Below, in pieces: positions 7,509-17,471 of a stretch of DNA of 64,000 nucleotides. Within the stretch, counting starts at the first letter, position 1. Each line of letters starts with the position of its first letter. The notes beneath the pieces are model-generated. The model was given only the letters and a program-made list of their open reading frames with translations. It was not told the DNA's origin and did not search any database. Position numbers and translations under genes: made by a program. Origin of the DNA: Deefgea piscis (lineage in GTDB: Bacteria; Pseudomonadota; Gammaproteobacteria; Burkholderiales; Chitinibacteraceae); assembly GCF_013284055.1 (NCBI RefSeq), contig NZ_CP054143.1, positions 434,001 through 498,000 on the forward strand, in the 5' to 3' direction.

Positions 7509-9713
7509 ATGGTTGCCGTTACTCGTCCTCTAGCCCAATCGATTGCCGAAGCTGCCGATCCCGACCGTTGGTTAATTGCACTTTCTGAGCGTTTTCCACC
7601 GCAGGATATTATCCGTTTACGTGAAGCATTAGACTGGGCGGCTGAACTGTATCAAGGCTCAGTCAATCCGGATACACAAACTTCTTTGTTTATTCATGCC
7701 GTGGCCAGCGCGTCCATCGTTGCCGATTTACGCATGGATGCCAATGCGGTCATCGCCGCGTTGCTATTTTGTGCGCCCGATAAACTTAGCAACGCCACCG
7801 AGCAAATTAATAAGCGCTTTGGCAGCATCGTCACCGCCTTGGTGGAAGGGATTATCAAGGTCAGGCAATTGCGCCAATTGGCGCAGCCACAACACGGCAA
7901 GGCCGCGGACTACGCGCAGCAAGTTGAAGCGCAGCGCAAAATGCTACTAGCGATGGTCGAAGACATTCGCGCAGTGCTAATTAAGCTCGCTTGGCGCACG
8001 CAAACCATGCATAGCTTGGCCAATGTAAACGAAGAACAACGCCGAATTATTGCCCGCGAAACCTTAGATTTATTCGCACCATTGGCCAATCGCTTAGGCG
8101 TTTGGCAAATTAAATGGGAGCTCGAAGATTTAGGTTTCCGCTATTTGCATACTGATACCTATAAAAAAATCGCCAAATTACTCGATGAGCGCCGGGTTGA
8201 TCGTGAGCATTTTATTGGCGACGTGATCAGTAAACTGCGGAGCGAATTGGCACTCGCAGGTGTAACGCATGTTGACTTAATGGGGCGGCCAAAACACATC
8301 TACAGCATCTGGAAAAAGATGCAAAAGAAAAAGCTCGATTTTTCTGAGCTGTATGATATTCGCGCCGTTCGCGTACTGGTAGATGATGTTAAAGATTGTT
8401 ATACGGTACTCGGCATTGTGCATAATCTATGGCAGCCGATTCCCGGTGAGTTTGACGACTATATCGCCCAGCCCAAAGGCAATTTTTATCGCTCTTTACA
8501 TACCGCGGTAATTGGCCCTGCAGATAAAGCGGTTGAGGTGCAAATTCGCACCTTCGATATGCACGAACACGCGGAATTTGGCGTTGCGGCGCACTGGCGT
8601 TACAAAGAAGGCGGCAAAGGCGATTCACGCTATGAAGAAAAAATTGCTTGGCTACGCCAATTGCTCGATTGGCGCGAAGATTTAGCCAATGAAAGTGATT
8701 TTTCGGATGCGTTTAAGGCAGAATTATTCGACGATACGATTTATGTCCTTACGCCAGCGGGTCGCGTTATTTCACTGCCTAAAGGCAGTACGGCGGTCGA
8801 CTTTGCATATCATTTGCATACCGATTTAGGCCATCGCTGCCGTGGTGCCAAAGTCAATGGCGCGATTGTGCCGCTGGGCACGCCGCTGGAAAATGGCCAA
8901 CGCGTGGAGATTCTAGCCGCCAAAGAAGGTGGGCCAAGCTTAGATTGGTTGCATCAAGGTTATGTGAAAAGCCATCGTGCCAGCCAAAAAATTCGGCACT
9001 GGATACGGCAGCAGCATCTGGATATTGCCATCGAAGCCGGACATACTTTATTTGATAAAGAGGCGTCTCGCGCTGGGGCAAGTAATATTAGCCAAGAGCT
9101 GATCGCCCAAAAACTCGGTTATAAGCAAATCGAGGATGTGTTTGCCGCGCTAGGCCAAGGTGAATGCTCTTTGCGCGCATTAGCGATGGCCTTTACCGAG
9201 TCACTGGCACCGCAAGAAGTCGCCGACCAAACGCCTGAGCTGATGGTTAAAACCGCCCGCGCCAATCAAAGTGGCGAAGGTATTTTAATCGAAGGCATCG
9301 ATAAATTAATGACGATGCTGGCGCGTTGCTGCAAACCGGTACCGCCCGATCATGTGATGGGCTTTGTGACCAAGGGGCGTGGGATTTCGATTCATCGTAC
9401 CGATTGCAGTGCACTCAAACGGCTAGCGACTGAAGCGCCAGAGCGACTGATTAAAGCCGATTGGGGGCAATCAGCGGGGCATGTGTTTTCAGTGGATATT
9501 TTGGTTGAAACGCTGGAGCGAGCGAGTATGTTGCGCGACTTATCCGACGTGATGGTTAGAGACAAAATCAATGTGACGGCGGTACATACGCAAAACAAAG
9601 ATGCCCGCTCACAAATGCGATTTACGATTGAAATCCGCGACAACGAGCAACTACAAAAAGTCTTTGTGCGGCTAAAGGATGTCCCGGGCGTGATTCGCGT
9701 TTCAAGACAATAA
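7509..9713 (+). CDS. relA: (p)ppGpp synthetase RelA, synthetase-only type
   Basis: This is a long RelA/SpoT homologue of 734 residues. The hydrolase-like domain lacks the HD signature: where HD-xxED would stand, near residue 88, the sequence reads LLFCAPDK, so hydrolysis is not expected. The synthetase domain is intact (GRPKHIYSIWKKM, YDIRAVRV), and at residues 314-317 it has EFDD. This is the EXDD motif of monofunctional RelA, where bifunctional enzymes have RXKD. A TGS domain (DDTIYVLTPAGRVISLPKG) and a C-terminal ACT domain follow. The enzyme makes the stringent alarmone on stalled ribosomes. A separate SpoT gene is expected elsewhere. Confidence 0.96.
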   Translation: MVAVTRPLAQSIAEAADPDRWLIALSERFPPQDIIRLREALDWAAELYQGSVNPDTQTSLFIHAVASASIVADLRMDANAVIAALLFCAPDKLSNATEQINKRFGSIVTALVEGIIKVRQLRQLAQPQHGKAADYAQQVEAQRKMLLAMVEDIRAVLIKLAWRTQTMHSLANVNEEQRRIIARETLDLFAPLANRLGVWQIKWELEDLGFRYLHTDTYKKIAKLLDERRVDREHFIGDVISKLRSELALAGVTHVDLMGRPKHIYSIWKKMQKKKLDFSELYDIRAVRVLVDDVKDCYTVLGIVHNLWQPIPGEFDDYIAQPKGNFYRSLHTAVIGPADKAVEVQIRTFDMHEHAEFGVAAHWRYKEGGKGDSRYEEKIAWLRQLLDWREDLANESDFSDAFKAELFDDTIYVLTPAGRVISLPKGSTAVDFAYHLHTDLGHRCRGAKVNGAIVPLGTPLENGQRVEILAAKEGGPSLDWLHQGYVKSHRASQKIRHWIRQQHLDIAIEAGHTLFDKEASRAGASNISQELIAQKLGYKQIEDVFAALGQGECSLRALAMAFTESLAPQEVADQTPELMVKTARANQSGEGILIEGIDKLMTMLARCCKPVPPDHVMGFVTKGRGISIHRTDCSALKRLATEAPERLIKADWGQSAGHVFSVDILVETLERASMLRDLSDVMVRDKINVTAVHTQNKDARSQMRFTIEIRDNEQLQKVFVRLKDVPGVIRVSRQ

Positions 9714-9720
9714 AATCAAT

Positions 9721-9748
9721 AAAAAGAGGCGCACCTCGGTGCGCCTCT
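9721..9748 (-). terminator. Bidirectional terminator between relA and pyk
   Basis: The 10-base arms at 9725-9734 and 9739-9748 close a CTCG loop. On the minus strand the stem is followed directly by T5, so it is a good intrinsic terminator for pyk. It may also stop relA transcription from the other side. Confidence 0.8.
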
Positions 9749-9775
9749 GACCATCACGATTGCAGACTACAGCAG

Positions 9776-11212
9776 TTAGCGATGCTTAATTTCACCGGCT
9801 TTAACGATTTTTAGGCAGTTGGTGCCACCGCCCATACCGACCACATCACCAAAAGTAAACGCAATCAAATCACCGATTTGCACAATGCCACGGCGTAGCA
9901 TTTCTACCTCGGCGCGCACCAATAAAGATTCACGATCGGTATTGTCATGCGACAGCATCACCGGCTCTACATCACGGAACAATGACAAGCGATTGTAGGT
10001 TTCGGCTTCTGGCGTTAAGGCATAAATTGGCACACCACTAATCACGCGTGACATCCACAATGCTGACGAACCAGATTGCGTCAAAGCGGCAATGACTTTG
10101 ACATTCAAATGATTGGACGCAAATAAAGCCGCCATTGAAATAGTTTGGTCAACTCGAGAGTACTCACCATCCAAAATGGCCGCATTGCTGACTTTATAAT
10201 CTTGTGATTTTTCGGCCTCAACACACACCCGAGCCATCGACTCAACGGTTTCTACCGGATAACTACCCGACGCCGTTTCGGCCGACAACATCACCGCATC
10301 GGTGCCATCTAATACCGCATTGGCCACGTCAGACACTTCGGCGCGCGTTGGCACTGGGCTAGAAATCATCGACTCCATCATTTGCGTTGCCGTAATGGTG
10401 AGCTTATTCATCGCGCGGGCGGCTTTAATCATGCGTTTTTGTAGTGCAGGAACTGCCGCATCCCCCACTTCAACCGCCAAATCACCACGCGCCACCATAA
10501 TGCCGTCCGACGCAGTCAAAATGTCTTCTAAATTGCCAATGGCTTCAGTGCGTTCAATTTTAGCAATCAGCAATGCCTTACTGCCCGCGGCTTTAAGTAA
10601 GGTGCGGGCCATATACATATCGGCACCACTTTTTGGGAAGGAAACCGCGACATAATCGGCGTGTAACTTAGCCGCAACTTTAATGTCTTCCATATCTTTG
10701 GCAGTTAACGCTGGTGCGGTTAAACCACCGCCTTGACGATTAATGCCTTTATTGTTCGAGAGCGTGCCACCGACGAGTACGGTAGTGAATACCTTTGCGC
10801 CTTCGACATGATCCACTTGCAGTTTGACTTTGCCGTCATCAAGCAGCAAGACCACCCCGCTTTCCACATCGTTTGGCAGCTCTTTATAATCTAAGCCAAC
10901 GGTGTTTTGATTGCCCAGCGCGCATTCCGCATCAAGGATAAATTTGGCACCATTTTTTAATTCAATTTTATTTTTTTCAAACTTACCGACACGAATTTTA
11001 GGGCCTTGCAAATCCACCATAATGGCAATCGGGCGATTGAGTTTTTTGGCGATTTCACGCACTAAGGCAGCACGATCTAAATGATCTTGTGCTGTGCCAT
11101 GCGAGAAATTCAATCGGACCATATTCACTCCAGCCACGATCAGTTTTTCCAAGATCGTGACATCATTGGACGATGGGCCTAAGGTTGCGACAATTTTTGT
11201 ACTGCGTGACAT
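9776..11212 (-). CDS. pyk: Pyruvate kinase
   Basis: Pyruvate kinase converts phosphoenolpyruvate and ADP to pyruvate and ATP, the last step of glycolysis. The 478-residue sequence starts SRSTKIVATLGPSS. It carries the metal and substrate motifs (VRLNFSHG, the LLIAKIERTEAI active-site Lys segment, GIMVARGDLAVEVG) and the TQMMESMI loop, then a C-terminal regulatory domain ending in NCLKIVKAGEIKHR. An AGGAG ribosome site precedes the ATG. It is a single gene with its own terminator. The allosteric type (AMP or fructose-1,6-bisphosphate) cannot be told reliably from the sequence. Confidence 0.97.
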   Translation of the reverse strand: MSRSTKIVATLGPSSNDVTILEKLIVAGVNMVRLNFSHGTAQDHLDRAALVREIAKKLNRPIAIMVDLQGPKIRVGKFEKNKIELKNGAKFILDAECALGNQNTVGLDYKELPNDVESGVVLLLDDGKVKLQVDHVEGAKVFTTVLVGGTLSNNKGINRQGGGLTAPALTAKDMEDIKVAAKLHADYVAVSFPKSGADMYMARTLLKAAGSKALLIAKIERTEAIGNLEDILTASDGIMVARGDLAVEVGDAAVPALQKRMIKAARAMNKLTITATQMMESMISSPVPTRAEVSDVANAVLDGTDAVMLSAETASGSYPVETVESMARVCVEAEKSQDYKVSNAAILDGEYSRVDQTISMAALFASNHLNVKVIAALTQSGSSALWMSRVISGVPIYALTPEAETYNRLSLFRDVEPVMLSHDNTDRESLLVRAEVEMLRRGIVQIGDLIAFTFGDVVGMGGGTNCLKIVKAGEIKHR

Positions 11213-11464
11213 GAATTTCTCCTGAACGAATGCGCTGGCACTATTGACGTATAGCCTAGGGCAACAATCTCCCCGTAGCGTTGATTAATGTCATTTTGCA
11301 GCAAGGTAGTCAATTATTTAGCCACAGCCGTGGCAACAGCATCACAACCTACGAGTCAGATCGGCTCCGGTCGGTTGCCATTGGCTTGATCGATTCAAAC
11401 CCAATATCCAGCCTCCGATCACTGCTGGCAGAAGCACCGCCCTTGCGGTACAATCGCCGCCGTA

Positions 11465-11539
11465 GTCCTCGTAGTACAACGGATAGTACCAGTGCCTCCT
11501 AAGCGCTAGATACAGGTTCGATTCCTGTCGAGGACACCA
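11465..11539 (+). tRNA. tRNA-Arg (CCT)
   Basis: The 7-base acceptor stem GTCCTCG/CGAGGAC closes a full cloverleaf with anticodon loop CTCCTAA (anticodon CCT), TTC-containing T loop and encoded CCA. It reads AGG codons. Confidence 0.96.
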
Positions 11540-11545
11540 GCAATG

Positions 11546-11575
11546 ACAAAAGCCCCAATGTGGGGCTTTGTTATT
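11546..11575. terminator. Bidirectional terminator between tRNA-Arg and fliJ
   Basis: The 9-base arms AAAGCCCCA (11549-11557) and TGGGGCTTT (11561-11569) close a 3-base loop. T-rich tails lie on both strands, serving the tRNA on the plus strand and the end of the fliE-J run on the minus strand. Confidence 0.8.
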
Positions 11576-11593
11576 TCTGTTAATGCCGCGCGG

Positions 11594-12025
11594 CTAATAT
11601 CGTCCTAAACGACTATTAAATTCATCGAGCAGTTTTTGCTCTTGCTGCCCTTCTTTGCGGAGTTCAGCTTGATTGTGCCGATCGCGTAAAGCCTCAAATG
11701 CTTTTACTTTGCGCTCGCAGCTTTGCCAGTCATTTTTATGCCGTTCATATTCCAGCGCTAAACGCTCTACTTCAAAGATTTGCTGATCGGCTGCGCCATC
11801 CAATTTGGCTAAAAATAATTGATAATCTCGCCACTGCCCAATCGACATGCCAGTTTGCGCGCTATTGGCCAAGCGAGCGCGGTATTCATTTCGAAAGCCA
11901 TCCACTTGTTCGAGCTTACTGCGCGCCAATAACCACGCCGCTTGCGCCGCTTGCATTAAGCGTGCCGCGTCTTCACGCTGATCGATTGCCAGCTGCAATA
12001 AAAATGCAAAACGAAATTGAGCCAC
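11594..12025 (-). CDS. fliJ: Flagellar export chaperone FliJ
   Basis: FliJ is the small coiled-coil stalk protein of the flagellar type III export ATPase, working with FliI and FlhA. The 143-residue protein is almost all charged helix (for example LEYERHKNDWQSCERKVKAFE) and starts MAQFRFAFLLQLA, the usual FliJ opening. It follows fliI with four bases between. It is the last gene of the fliE-J run here. The usual next gene, fliK, is not present. Instead tRNA-Arg and pyk follow, so the flagellar locus is broken at this point. Confidence 0.92.
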   Translation of the reverse strand: MAQFRFAFLLQLAIDQREDAARLMQAAQAAWLLARSKLEQVDGFRNEYRARLANSAQTGMSIGQWRDYQLFLAKLDGAADQQIFEVERLALEYERHKNDWQSCERKVKAFEALRDRHNQAELRKEGQQEQKLLDEFNSRLGRY

Positions 12026-12029
12026 TCAA

Positions 12030-13430
12030 TTACATCCCAAACAATTGCGCCAACTTCACTCTAGCGCCTTCGTAGCTTTCTTGTTCATGAATCCCTTGTT
12101 GCAAAAAAGCTTCAAAACCGGGATGCCGGCGTATCGCCTCATCGAGCACCGGGTCGGACCCCGGCACATACGCACCAACACTGATTAAATCGCGGCTACG
12201 CTGATAGCGTGCATACAAGTGCTTAAATTTACGCACTAAGTCAAATTCAGGCTGGCTAATAATATCGTGCATTACCCGTGAAATAGAGGCCTCGATATCA
12301 ATGGCCGGGTAGTGACCAGACTCTGCCAATTGCCGTGATAAAACAAAGTGACCATCTAAAATCGCGCGGGCATTGTCAGCGATGGGATCTTGCTGATCAT
12401 CGCCTTCTGACAAGACGGTATAAAAAGCCGTAATTGAGCCGCCGCCCTCCCGACCATTACCAGCCCGCTCCACCAATTGCGGTAAACGCGCAAATACCGA
12501 AGGTGGATAACCTTTGGTGGCGGGTGGCTCGCCAATGGCCAAGGCGATTTCCCGCTGCGCCATCGCATAGCGCGTTAAAGAATCCATAATCAACAGCACA
12601 TTTTGCCCTTGATCGCGAAAATACTCGGCAATGCTGGTCGCGTAGGCGGCGCCATACAAACGCAGCAGCGGCGGCGTATCGGCAGGCGCGGCGACCACCA
12701 CACTGCGCGCACGGCCTTCGTCGCCCAAAATGTTTTCAATAAAATCTTTAACTTCTCGGCCACGCTCGCCAATTAAGCCCACCACCACCACATCGGCCTT
12801 GGTGTAACGCGCCATCATGCCGAGCAGCACCGATTTACCCACCCCAGAACCGGCAAATAAACCCAAGCGTTGTCCACGCCCAACCGTCAGCATGGCATTG
12901 ATGGCGCGTACGCCAACATCCATCACTTGCTTGACCGGCTCTCTATCCATAGGGTTATACGGGCGGGCAAATAAGGGCTGATAGCTATCAAACTGCAGCG
13001 GGCCCTTGCCATCGAGTGGCCGCCCCAAACCATCTAAAATTCGATTGAGTAATCCCCACCCCACAGGCACTTGCCGACCATGATCTTCAACGCGCCGCTG
13101 CGCCGCTCTGGGCTTGCCAAATTCGGGCTCCCACGCAGAAAAATCCTCCAGTGGAATCACTGCCGCACCCGGCTCAACACCATACACTTCAGCAATCGGC
13201 ATTAAAAACAGCCGGCTTTCTTGAAAGCCCACCACCACCGCTTCCACTGAATGGCCATTGGGCGTCATCACTTGGCACGACGCGCCAATGGGCAGCCGTA
13301 AGCCGACCGCTTCTAGCACCATGCCCGAAACGCGCGTTAAACGCCCGCGCGGCTGCCATGGCCGAATCGCAGTAATGGCCGAACCACAATCATTGAGATA
13401 GCTTTGAATTAATTGAATTGGCGCACTCAT
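12030..13430 (-). CDS. fliI: Flagellar export ATPase FliI
   Basis: FliI is the F1-beta-like ATPase energising flagellar protein export. In its 466 residues it has the Walker A motif [13 protein letters not shown] near residue 170, the conserved [11 protein letters not shown], and the Walker B segment [17 protein letters not shown] followed by [14 protein letters not shown]. The C-terminal helical region matches the family. The gene lies three bases after fliH and four before fliJ, so the three are tightly coupled. Confidence 0.97.
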   Translation of the reverse strand: MSAPIQLIQSYLNDCGSAITAIRPWQPRGRLTRVSGMVLEAVGLRLPIGASCQVMTPNGHSVEAVVVGFQESRLFLMPIAEVYGVEPGAAVIPLEDFSAWEPEFGKPRAAQRRVEDHGRQVPVGWGLLNRILDGLGRPLDGKGPLQFDSYQPLFARPYNPMDREPVKQVMDVGVRAINAMLTVGRGQRLGLFAGSGVGKSVLLGMMARYTKADVVVVGLIGERGREVKDFIENILGDEGRARSVVVAAPADTPPLLRLYGAAYATSIAEYFRDQGQNVLLIMDSLTRYAMAQREIALAIGEPPATKGYPPSVFARLPQLVERAGNGREGGGSITAFYTVLSEGDDQQDPIADNARAILDGHFVLSRQLAESGHYPAIDIEASISRVMHDIISQPEFDLVRKFKHLYARYQRSRDLISVGAYVPGSDPVLDEAIRRHPGFEAFLQQGIHEQESYEGARVKLAQLFGM

Positions 13431-13433
13431 AGA

Positions 13434-14324
13434 CTAAGCGCGCTCAGCGTCGGCTGCAGGCGCCAACGGCGGCGATGGCGATGGCGGAGACAATGCATCG
13501 ATGACCGCGGCGGATTCAACATCCGTTGTAACTGGCGATGGCGTTTCGACATGCAAGGTTGCAGGTGCCGCCTGTGTTTCTTCTGCGGGGTATTGCCCCC
13601 AAGCTAAATCAGCTCGATCGCTACGTCTTAATACCCTCAAAATATTTTCCCAGCGTGATGCCAAAGAAAAAGACAACTGGGTAGCCGGCGTTTCAATTTT
13701 ACAGCTGCCACTCAATAAACTAGGATCTGCGACCAAACGCCAAACGTCGTCAGGCAATTCGATTTGTAGCGATGAGTGCAGTAGTTCAAAGTCTTCGGGC
13801 GACAAAAATAAGCGCGATGGATTGGTCGCCGTTGGCATCATCGCCAAAGCCTCACGGATTGGCGCCAATAGTTGCTTGGGGTGATTTTGTAATTCGTCAC
13901 AAATCATTTGTCTTGCCGCCAGCAAAGCCAAATCAAGGACCGATTCGGCCAATTGCGCTTCGCCCTGCGCCAAGGTTTCGGTGATATGCCCTAATAGAGT
14001 CAGCAATTGCTGCGTTTCAGCCTCGGCCGCCAAACGGCCGGCCTCTAAGCCCGCTTGAAATCCTTCATGCTGAGCTTGCTGCTGAATGGCTTCAATTTCT
14101 TCGGCGGTCGGTAGCGGCAAGCTCGGCTCAAGCGGTAAGACAGGCTCCGGCGCTAATTCCGGCGCGGCATCCTGCTCCGGTGTCGGCTCATCAATGACCT
14201 CGGGAGTTTCAACAGCAAGAAGGGGAGGAACGGCCTTTGGCGTATCAAGGAGTGAATTAAATTGCCAGCGCTGAAACTCAGATAGCTCTTCGCGTGGAAT
14301 CACGCGACGATGGGGTCCTGACAT
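13434..14324 (-). CDS. fliH: Flagellar assembly protein FliH
   Basis: FliH is the stator-like regulator of the FliI ATPase. The 296-residue protein opens SGPHRRVIPREELSEFQRWQF, a typical FliH start. A long Pro/Glu-rich linker follows (residues about 40-100), then an Ala/Gln/Glu-rich helix (EGFQAGLEAGRLAAEAETQQ) with the spaced glycine pattern known from FliH. The C-terminal domain contains LLSGSCKIETPATQLSFSL. The C-terminus has an extra Pro/Ala-rich tail not usual for the family. Position between fliG and fliI confirms the call. Confidence 0.93.
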   Translation of the reverse strand: MSGPHRRVIPREELSEFQRWQFNSLLDTPKAVPPLLAVETPEVIDEPTPEQDAAPELAPEPVLPLEPSLPLPTAEEIEAIQQQAQHEGFQAGLEAGRLAAEAETQQLLTLLGHITETLAQGEAQLAESVLDLALLAARQMICDELQNHPKQLLAPIREALAMMPTATNPSRLFLSPEDFELLHSSLQIELPDDVWRLVADPSLLSGSCKIETPATQLSFSLASRWENILRVLRRSDRADLAWGQYPAEETQAAPATLHVETPSPVTTDVESAAVIDALSPPSPSPPLAPAADAERA

Positions 14325-14332
14325 GGTGTTCC

Positions 14333-15340
14333 TTATTCAACTAAGCCCTCGCCACCGCCGCCGCCCAATACAATTTGTCCTTCATCGGCCAGACGACGTA
14401 CGATTTTAAGAATTTCTTTTTGCTCGCCTTCAACCTCAGAGAGCTTAACCGGCCCTTTTGCTTCCAGATCTTCACGCAACATTTCTGCCGCACGTTGCGA
14501 CATATTTTTAAATATTTTTTCGCGTAATGCTTGGCTGGTGCCTTTGAGCGCGACCACCAAAGAATCAGACTGAATTTCACGCATCAAGAGCTGGATACCG
14601 CGGTCATCAATATCCAATACATTATCGAAGGTAAACATTTTATCTTGGATTTTTTGTGCCAGTTCAGGATCGTATTCGCGAATATTGGCAACCGCCGAGG
14701 TTTCGACTGCGCTGCCCATAAAGTTGAGCATATCGGCCGCCATTTGCACGCCGCCCATGGCGCTTTTTTTCAGCTTGTCTGAGCCAGACAACAGCTGCGT
14801 TAAGACATCATTGAGTTCTTTTAATGCGGCAGGCTGTACGCCCTCTAAGGTAGCAATCCGCAGTAAAACATCATTGCGTAAACGCTCAACAAAATGCCCC
14901 ATAATTTCAGAGGACTGATCTGGCTCTAGGTGCACCATAATGGTGGCAATAATCTGTGGGTGCTCGTTTTTAATCAACTCAGCAACCGCAACCGCATCCA
15001 TCCATTTTAAAGATTCAATGCCGTTATTGTCATTGCCTTGCAAGATACGGTCGAGCAAATTGGCCGCTTTGTCGGTGCCGAGCGCCTTGGTTAATACCGA
15101 ACGAATATATTCGTCGGCAGCGCCCAAATTAGCGCGGTTTTGCGTTGAGGCAATGAAATCCCCCAACACTTTGTCCATATCTTCGCGCTTTACCGCGTTC
15201 ATATTGGCCATGGCAAAACCGAGTTTTTGGACTTCTTTAGGCCCTAAAAACTTAAAGATTTCAACCGCACAATCCTCACCTAAAGACATCAGTAATAAGG
15301 CACCACGATTAACGCCGTCTTCATTCATATTGGCTGCCAT
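14333..15340 (-). CDS. fliG: Flagellar motor switch protein FliG
   Basis: FliG forms the rotor ring that carries torque from the stators and binds FliM and FliF. The protein (335 residues) has the N-terminal FliF-binding domain (GALLLMSLGEDCAVEIFKFL), the middle domain with the EHPQ motif (NEHPQIIATIMVHL), and the C-terminal torque domain with charged helix (IQLLMREIQSDSLVVALKG). The start at 15340 is used. A second ATG four codons in (MNEDG) is possible. It lies 12 bases after fliF. Confidence 0.97.
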   Translation of the reverse strand: MAANMNEDGVNRGALLLMSLGEDCAVEIFKFLGPKEVQKLGFAMANMNAVKREDMDKVLGDFIASTQNRANLGAADEYIRSVLTKALGTDKAANLLDRILQGNDNNGIESLKWMDAVAVAELIKNEHPQIIATIMVHLEPDQSSEIMGHFVERLRNDVLLRIATLEGVQPAALKELNDVLTQLLSGSDKLKKSAMGGVQMAADMLNFMGSAVETSAVANIREYDPELAQKIQDKMFTFDNVLDIDDRGIQLLMREIQSDSLVVALKGTSQALREKIFKNMSQRAAEMLREDLEAKGPVKLSEVEGEQKEILKIVRRLADEGQIVLGGGGGEGLVE

Positions 15341-15352
15341 CTAGATGCACCC

Positions 15353-17071
15353 CTAAGTCATTTTATTCGGATCAGATTTATCGGTATTAACCGCCATCCA
15401 TTCACGCAAAATCGTTGCCACCATTCGCGGATCATTTTTGGCCAATTCTTTGGCTTGTTGCAGTAGGTCAGCAAAGGCAGACATTTTCTGCTGATCGTCT
15501 TCGCTCTCACTACCCTGCCCTTTCGAGTCTGGCGAGAAGTGCTCACCGACAGGCATATCCCCCAAATCAAGCTCGGTGATGCGGGCCTCTTCGCGAGAAC
15601 GCGTGATGTCTTTCATCAGCGGTCGAACGATAAAGAAGAGTAAATAAATAACGGCCACTAAAATCACAACCGCTTTTAAGACGTCTGGGCCATTGCTTTG
15701 CACATAGCTTAAAGCGCGATCTTGCAATGGTTTTTCTTCCAAAGGAATGGATTCAGCAAAAGCGGCATTCACCACATTCACCGAGTCACCACGCTCTTTG
15801 TTATACCCAATCGCTTCTCGCACTAGATTATTAATCTGCAGCATTTCTTGCGGTGTGAACGGCACATACGACAACTTGCCGTCTTTATCTTTGCCTGCCT
15901 TGTAATTGAGCACCACAGCAGCAGAAAGTCGCTTAATCGAGCCAACCGACTGCTTCACATGTTGGATGGTTTTATCCACTTCAAAATTAGTGGTCGCCTC
16001 TTTGCGCGAATTACTTTGCGTTGCTGGCAATATCGCGCTGGCACCAGAGGCAATCGGCGCCGTAATCGGCGCTAATGCAGCGCCTGGCGGCTGATTAGAC
16101 AATGCCCCCGGTACGCCCATCGCCATCTCTTCGCTCGATTTACCGGCTTGCTCCAAAGATTGCAAGCTACGAATTGCGGCGGCATTGGGCGGTGAGTTCG
16201 GGCGATACGTTTCTGAGGTTTGTTCGATTTCAGAGAAGTCGAGCTGCGCCGTTACCTCGGCACGAACATTCCCTTTACCGACAATCGGCGCCAAAATCGT
16301 TTCCAACCGCTCAACAAAACCTCTTTCAACGGTATTCACATACTGCAGCTGACGCTGATCTAAGGTGCCCTTATTCAGGTCTGCGGAACGCGATAATAAA
16401 TTGCCGTCTTGATCGACCACCGTCACATTGGTCACCGGCATACCGGGAATACTCGATGACACTAAATGGATAATGCCGGCGACTTGGCCGCCATCGAGCA
16501 CGCGGCCAGGATGCAAAGTGAGCACAATCGATGCCGATGGCTTTTGCTGGTCGCGCAAAAATACCGTTTGCTTTGGCGTTGCCAAATGCACACGGGCTTT
16601 TTCAACTGAAGAAATACTCTCAATCGAGCGAACTAACTCACCTTCGATCGCTCGTTGATAATTGACTTGCTCGGTAAACTGAGAAACACCAAATTTCTGA
16701 TTGTCGATTAACTCAAAACCAGTATTGGCTGCTTTAGGCAGGCCTTGTGCGGCGAGTTTAAGCCGGACATCGTAGATTTTTTCTGCGGGAACTGAAATCA
16801 TTCCAGCATCGAGTTTGTAGGGAATATTGAGCTGCTGCAAAGACTGGATGACTGCGCCACCGTCTTTATCCGGCAAATTGGTAAATAAGATGCGATAAGC
16901 TGGTTCGCGTGACCAAAGCAACGACCCCACAACTGCCGCAACAATAATGGCCACCATCACCATGGCCAACATTTTACGCCCAGCAGGCATCTCGCTGAAG
17001 CGCTGACGCAGCCCACCGAAATTTCCTGCCCTAACTATGGTGTTATCTGTCGCGACGCCCGCTTCTGCCAT
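15353..17071 (-). CDS. fliF: Flagellar MS-ring protein FliF
   Basis: FliF builds the membrane MS ring, the base of the flagellum. The 572-residue sequence has one membrane segment near residues 33-52 (MVMVAIIVAAVVGSLLW), the ring-building domains with conserved AYRILFTNLPDKD and KKARVHLA-like region, and a second membrane segment near 470 (AVVILVAVIYLLFFIV). The cytoplasmic tail that binds FliG ends in the typical pattern ILREWM. The gene lies 27 bases after fliE. Confidence 0.97.
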   Translation of the reverse strand: MAEAGVATDNTIVRAGNFGGLRQRFSEMPAGRKMLAMVMVAIIVAAVVGSLLWSREPAYRILFTNLPDKDGGAVIQSLQQLNIPYKLDAGMISVPAEKIYDVRLKLAAQGLPKAANTGFELIDNQKFGVSQFTEQVNYQRAIEGELVRSIESISSVEKARVHLATPKQTVFLRDQQKPSASIVLTLHPGRVLDGGQVAGIIHLVSSSIPGMPVTNVTVVDQDGNLLSRSADLNKGTLDQRQLQYVNTVERGFVERLETILAPIVGKGNVRAEVTAQLDFSEIEQTSETYRPNSPPNAAAIRSLQSLEQAGKSSEEMAMGVPGALSNQPPGAALAPITAPIASGASAILPATQSNSRKEATTNFEVDKTIQHVKQSVGSIKRLSAAVVLNYKAGKDKDGKLSYVPFTPQEMLQINNLVREAIGYNKERGDSVNVVNAAFAESIPLEEKPLQDRALSYVQSNGPDVLKAVVILVAVIYLLFFIVRPLMKDITRSREEARITELDLGDMPVGEHFSPDSKGQGSESEDDQQKMSAFADLLQQAKELAKNDPRMVATILREWMAVNTDKSDPNKMT

Positions 17072-17098
17072 ACCTTACCGATTTTCAAGGTGTCAGGT

Positions 17099-17419
17099 TT
17101 ATACCTGCATATTCATCACTTCTTGATAGGCAGTCACTAACTTATTGCGCACTTGCACCATGGTTTGAAAACTCAAACTGGCTTTTTGCAATGAAACCAT
17201 CACATCTTGTAAATTCGCGTCCGAATCGCCCGACTGAAAAGCCGCTTGTTGAGCTTGTGCGCCTTGCGAGACTTGGTTCACTTGGTCGATGGATTGTTTT
17301 AGTAACTCGGCAAAATCAGGCGCCCCTGCTTCAGTTGCCTTCGCTACTGGCTGACCAGATGCTAAAGCAGACATCGACCTTAATTCGCCGAGAACCTGAT
17401 CTATTCCTTGCACGCTCAT
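17099..17419 (-). CDS. fliE: Flagellar hook-basal body protein FliE
   Basis: FliE joins the MS ring to the rod. The 106-residue protein ends with the typical FliE helix LQKASLSFQTMVQVRNKLVTAYQEVMNMQV. An AAGGATAGGT ribosome site lies before ATG 17419. It is the first gene of the fliE-F-G-H-I-J run. A sigma-54-type promoter lies about 50 bases upstream, between it and the stop of the flrC-like gene. Confidence 0.95.
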   Translation of the reverse strand: MSVQGIDQVLGELRSMSALASGQPVAKATEAGAPDFAELLKQSIDQVNQVSQGAQAQQAAFQSGDSDANLQDVMVSLQKASLSFQTMVQVRNKLVTAYQEVMNMQV

Positions 17420-17471
17420 AACTACCTATCCTTCTTGGCAAAATTGTAGGGGCGCATGGCGATGGCGGCAA

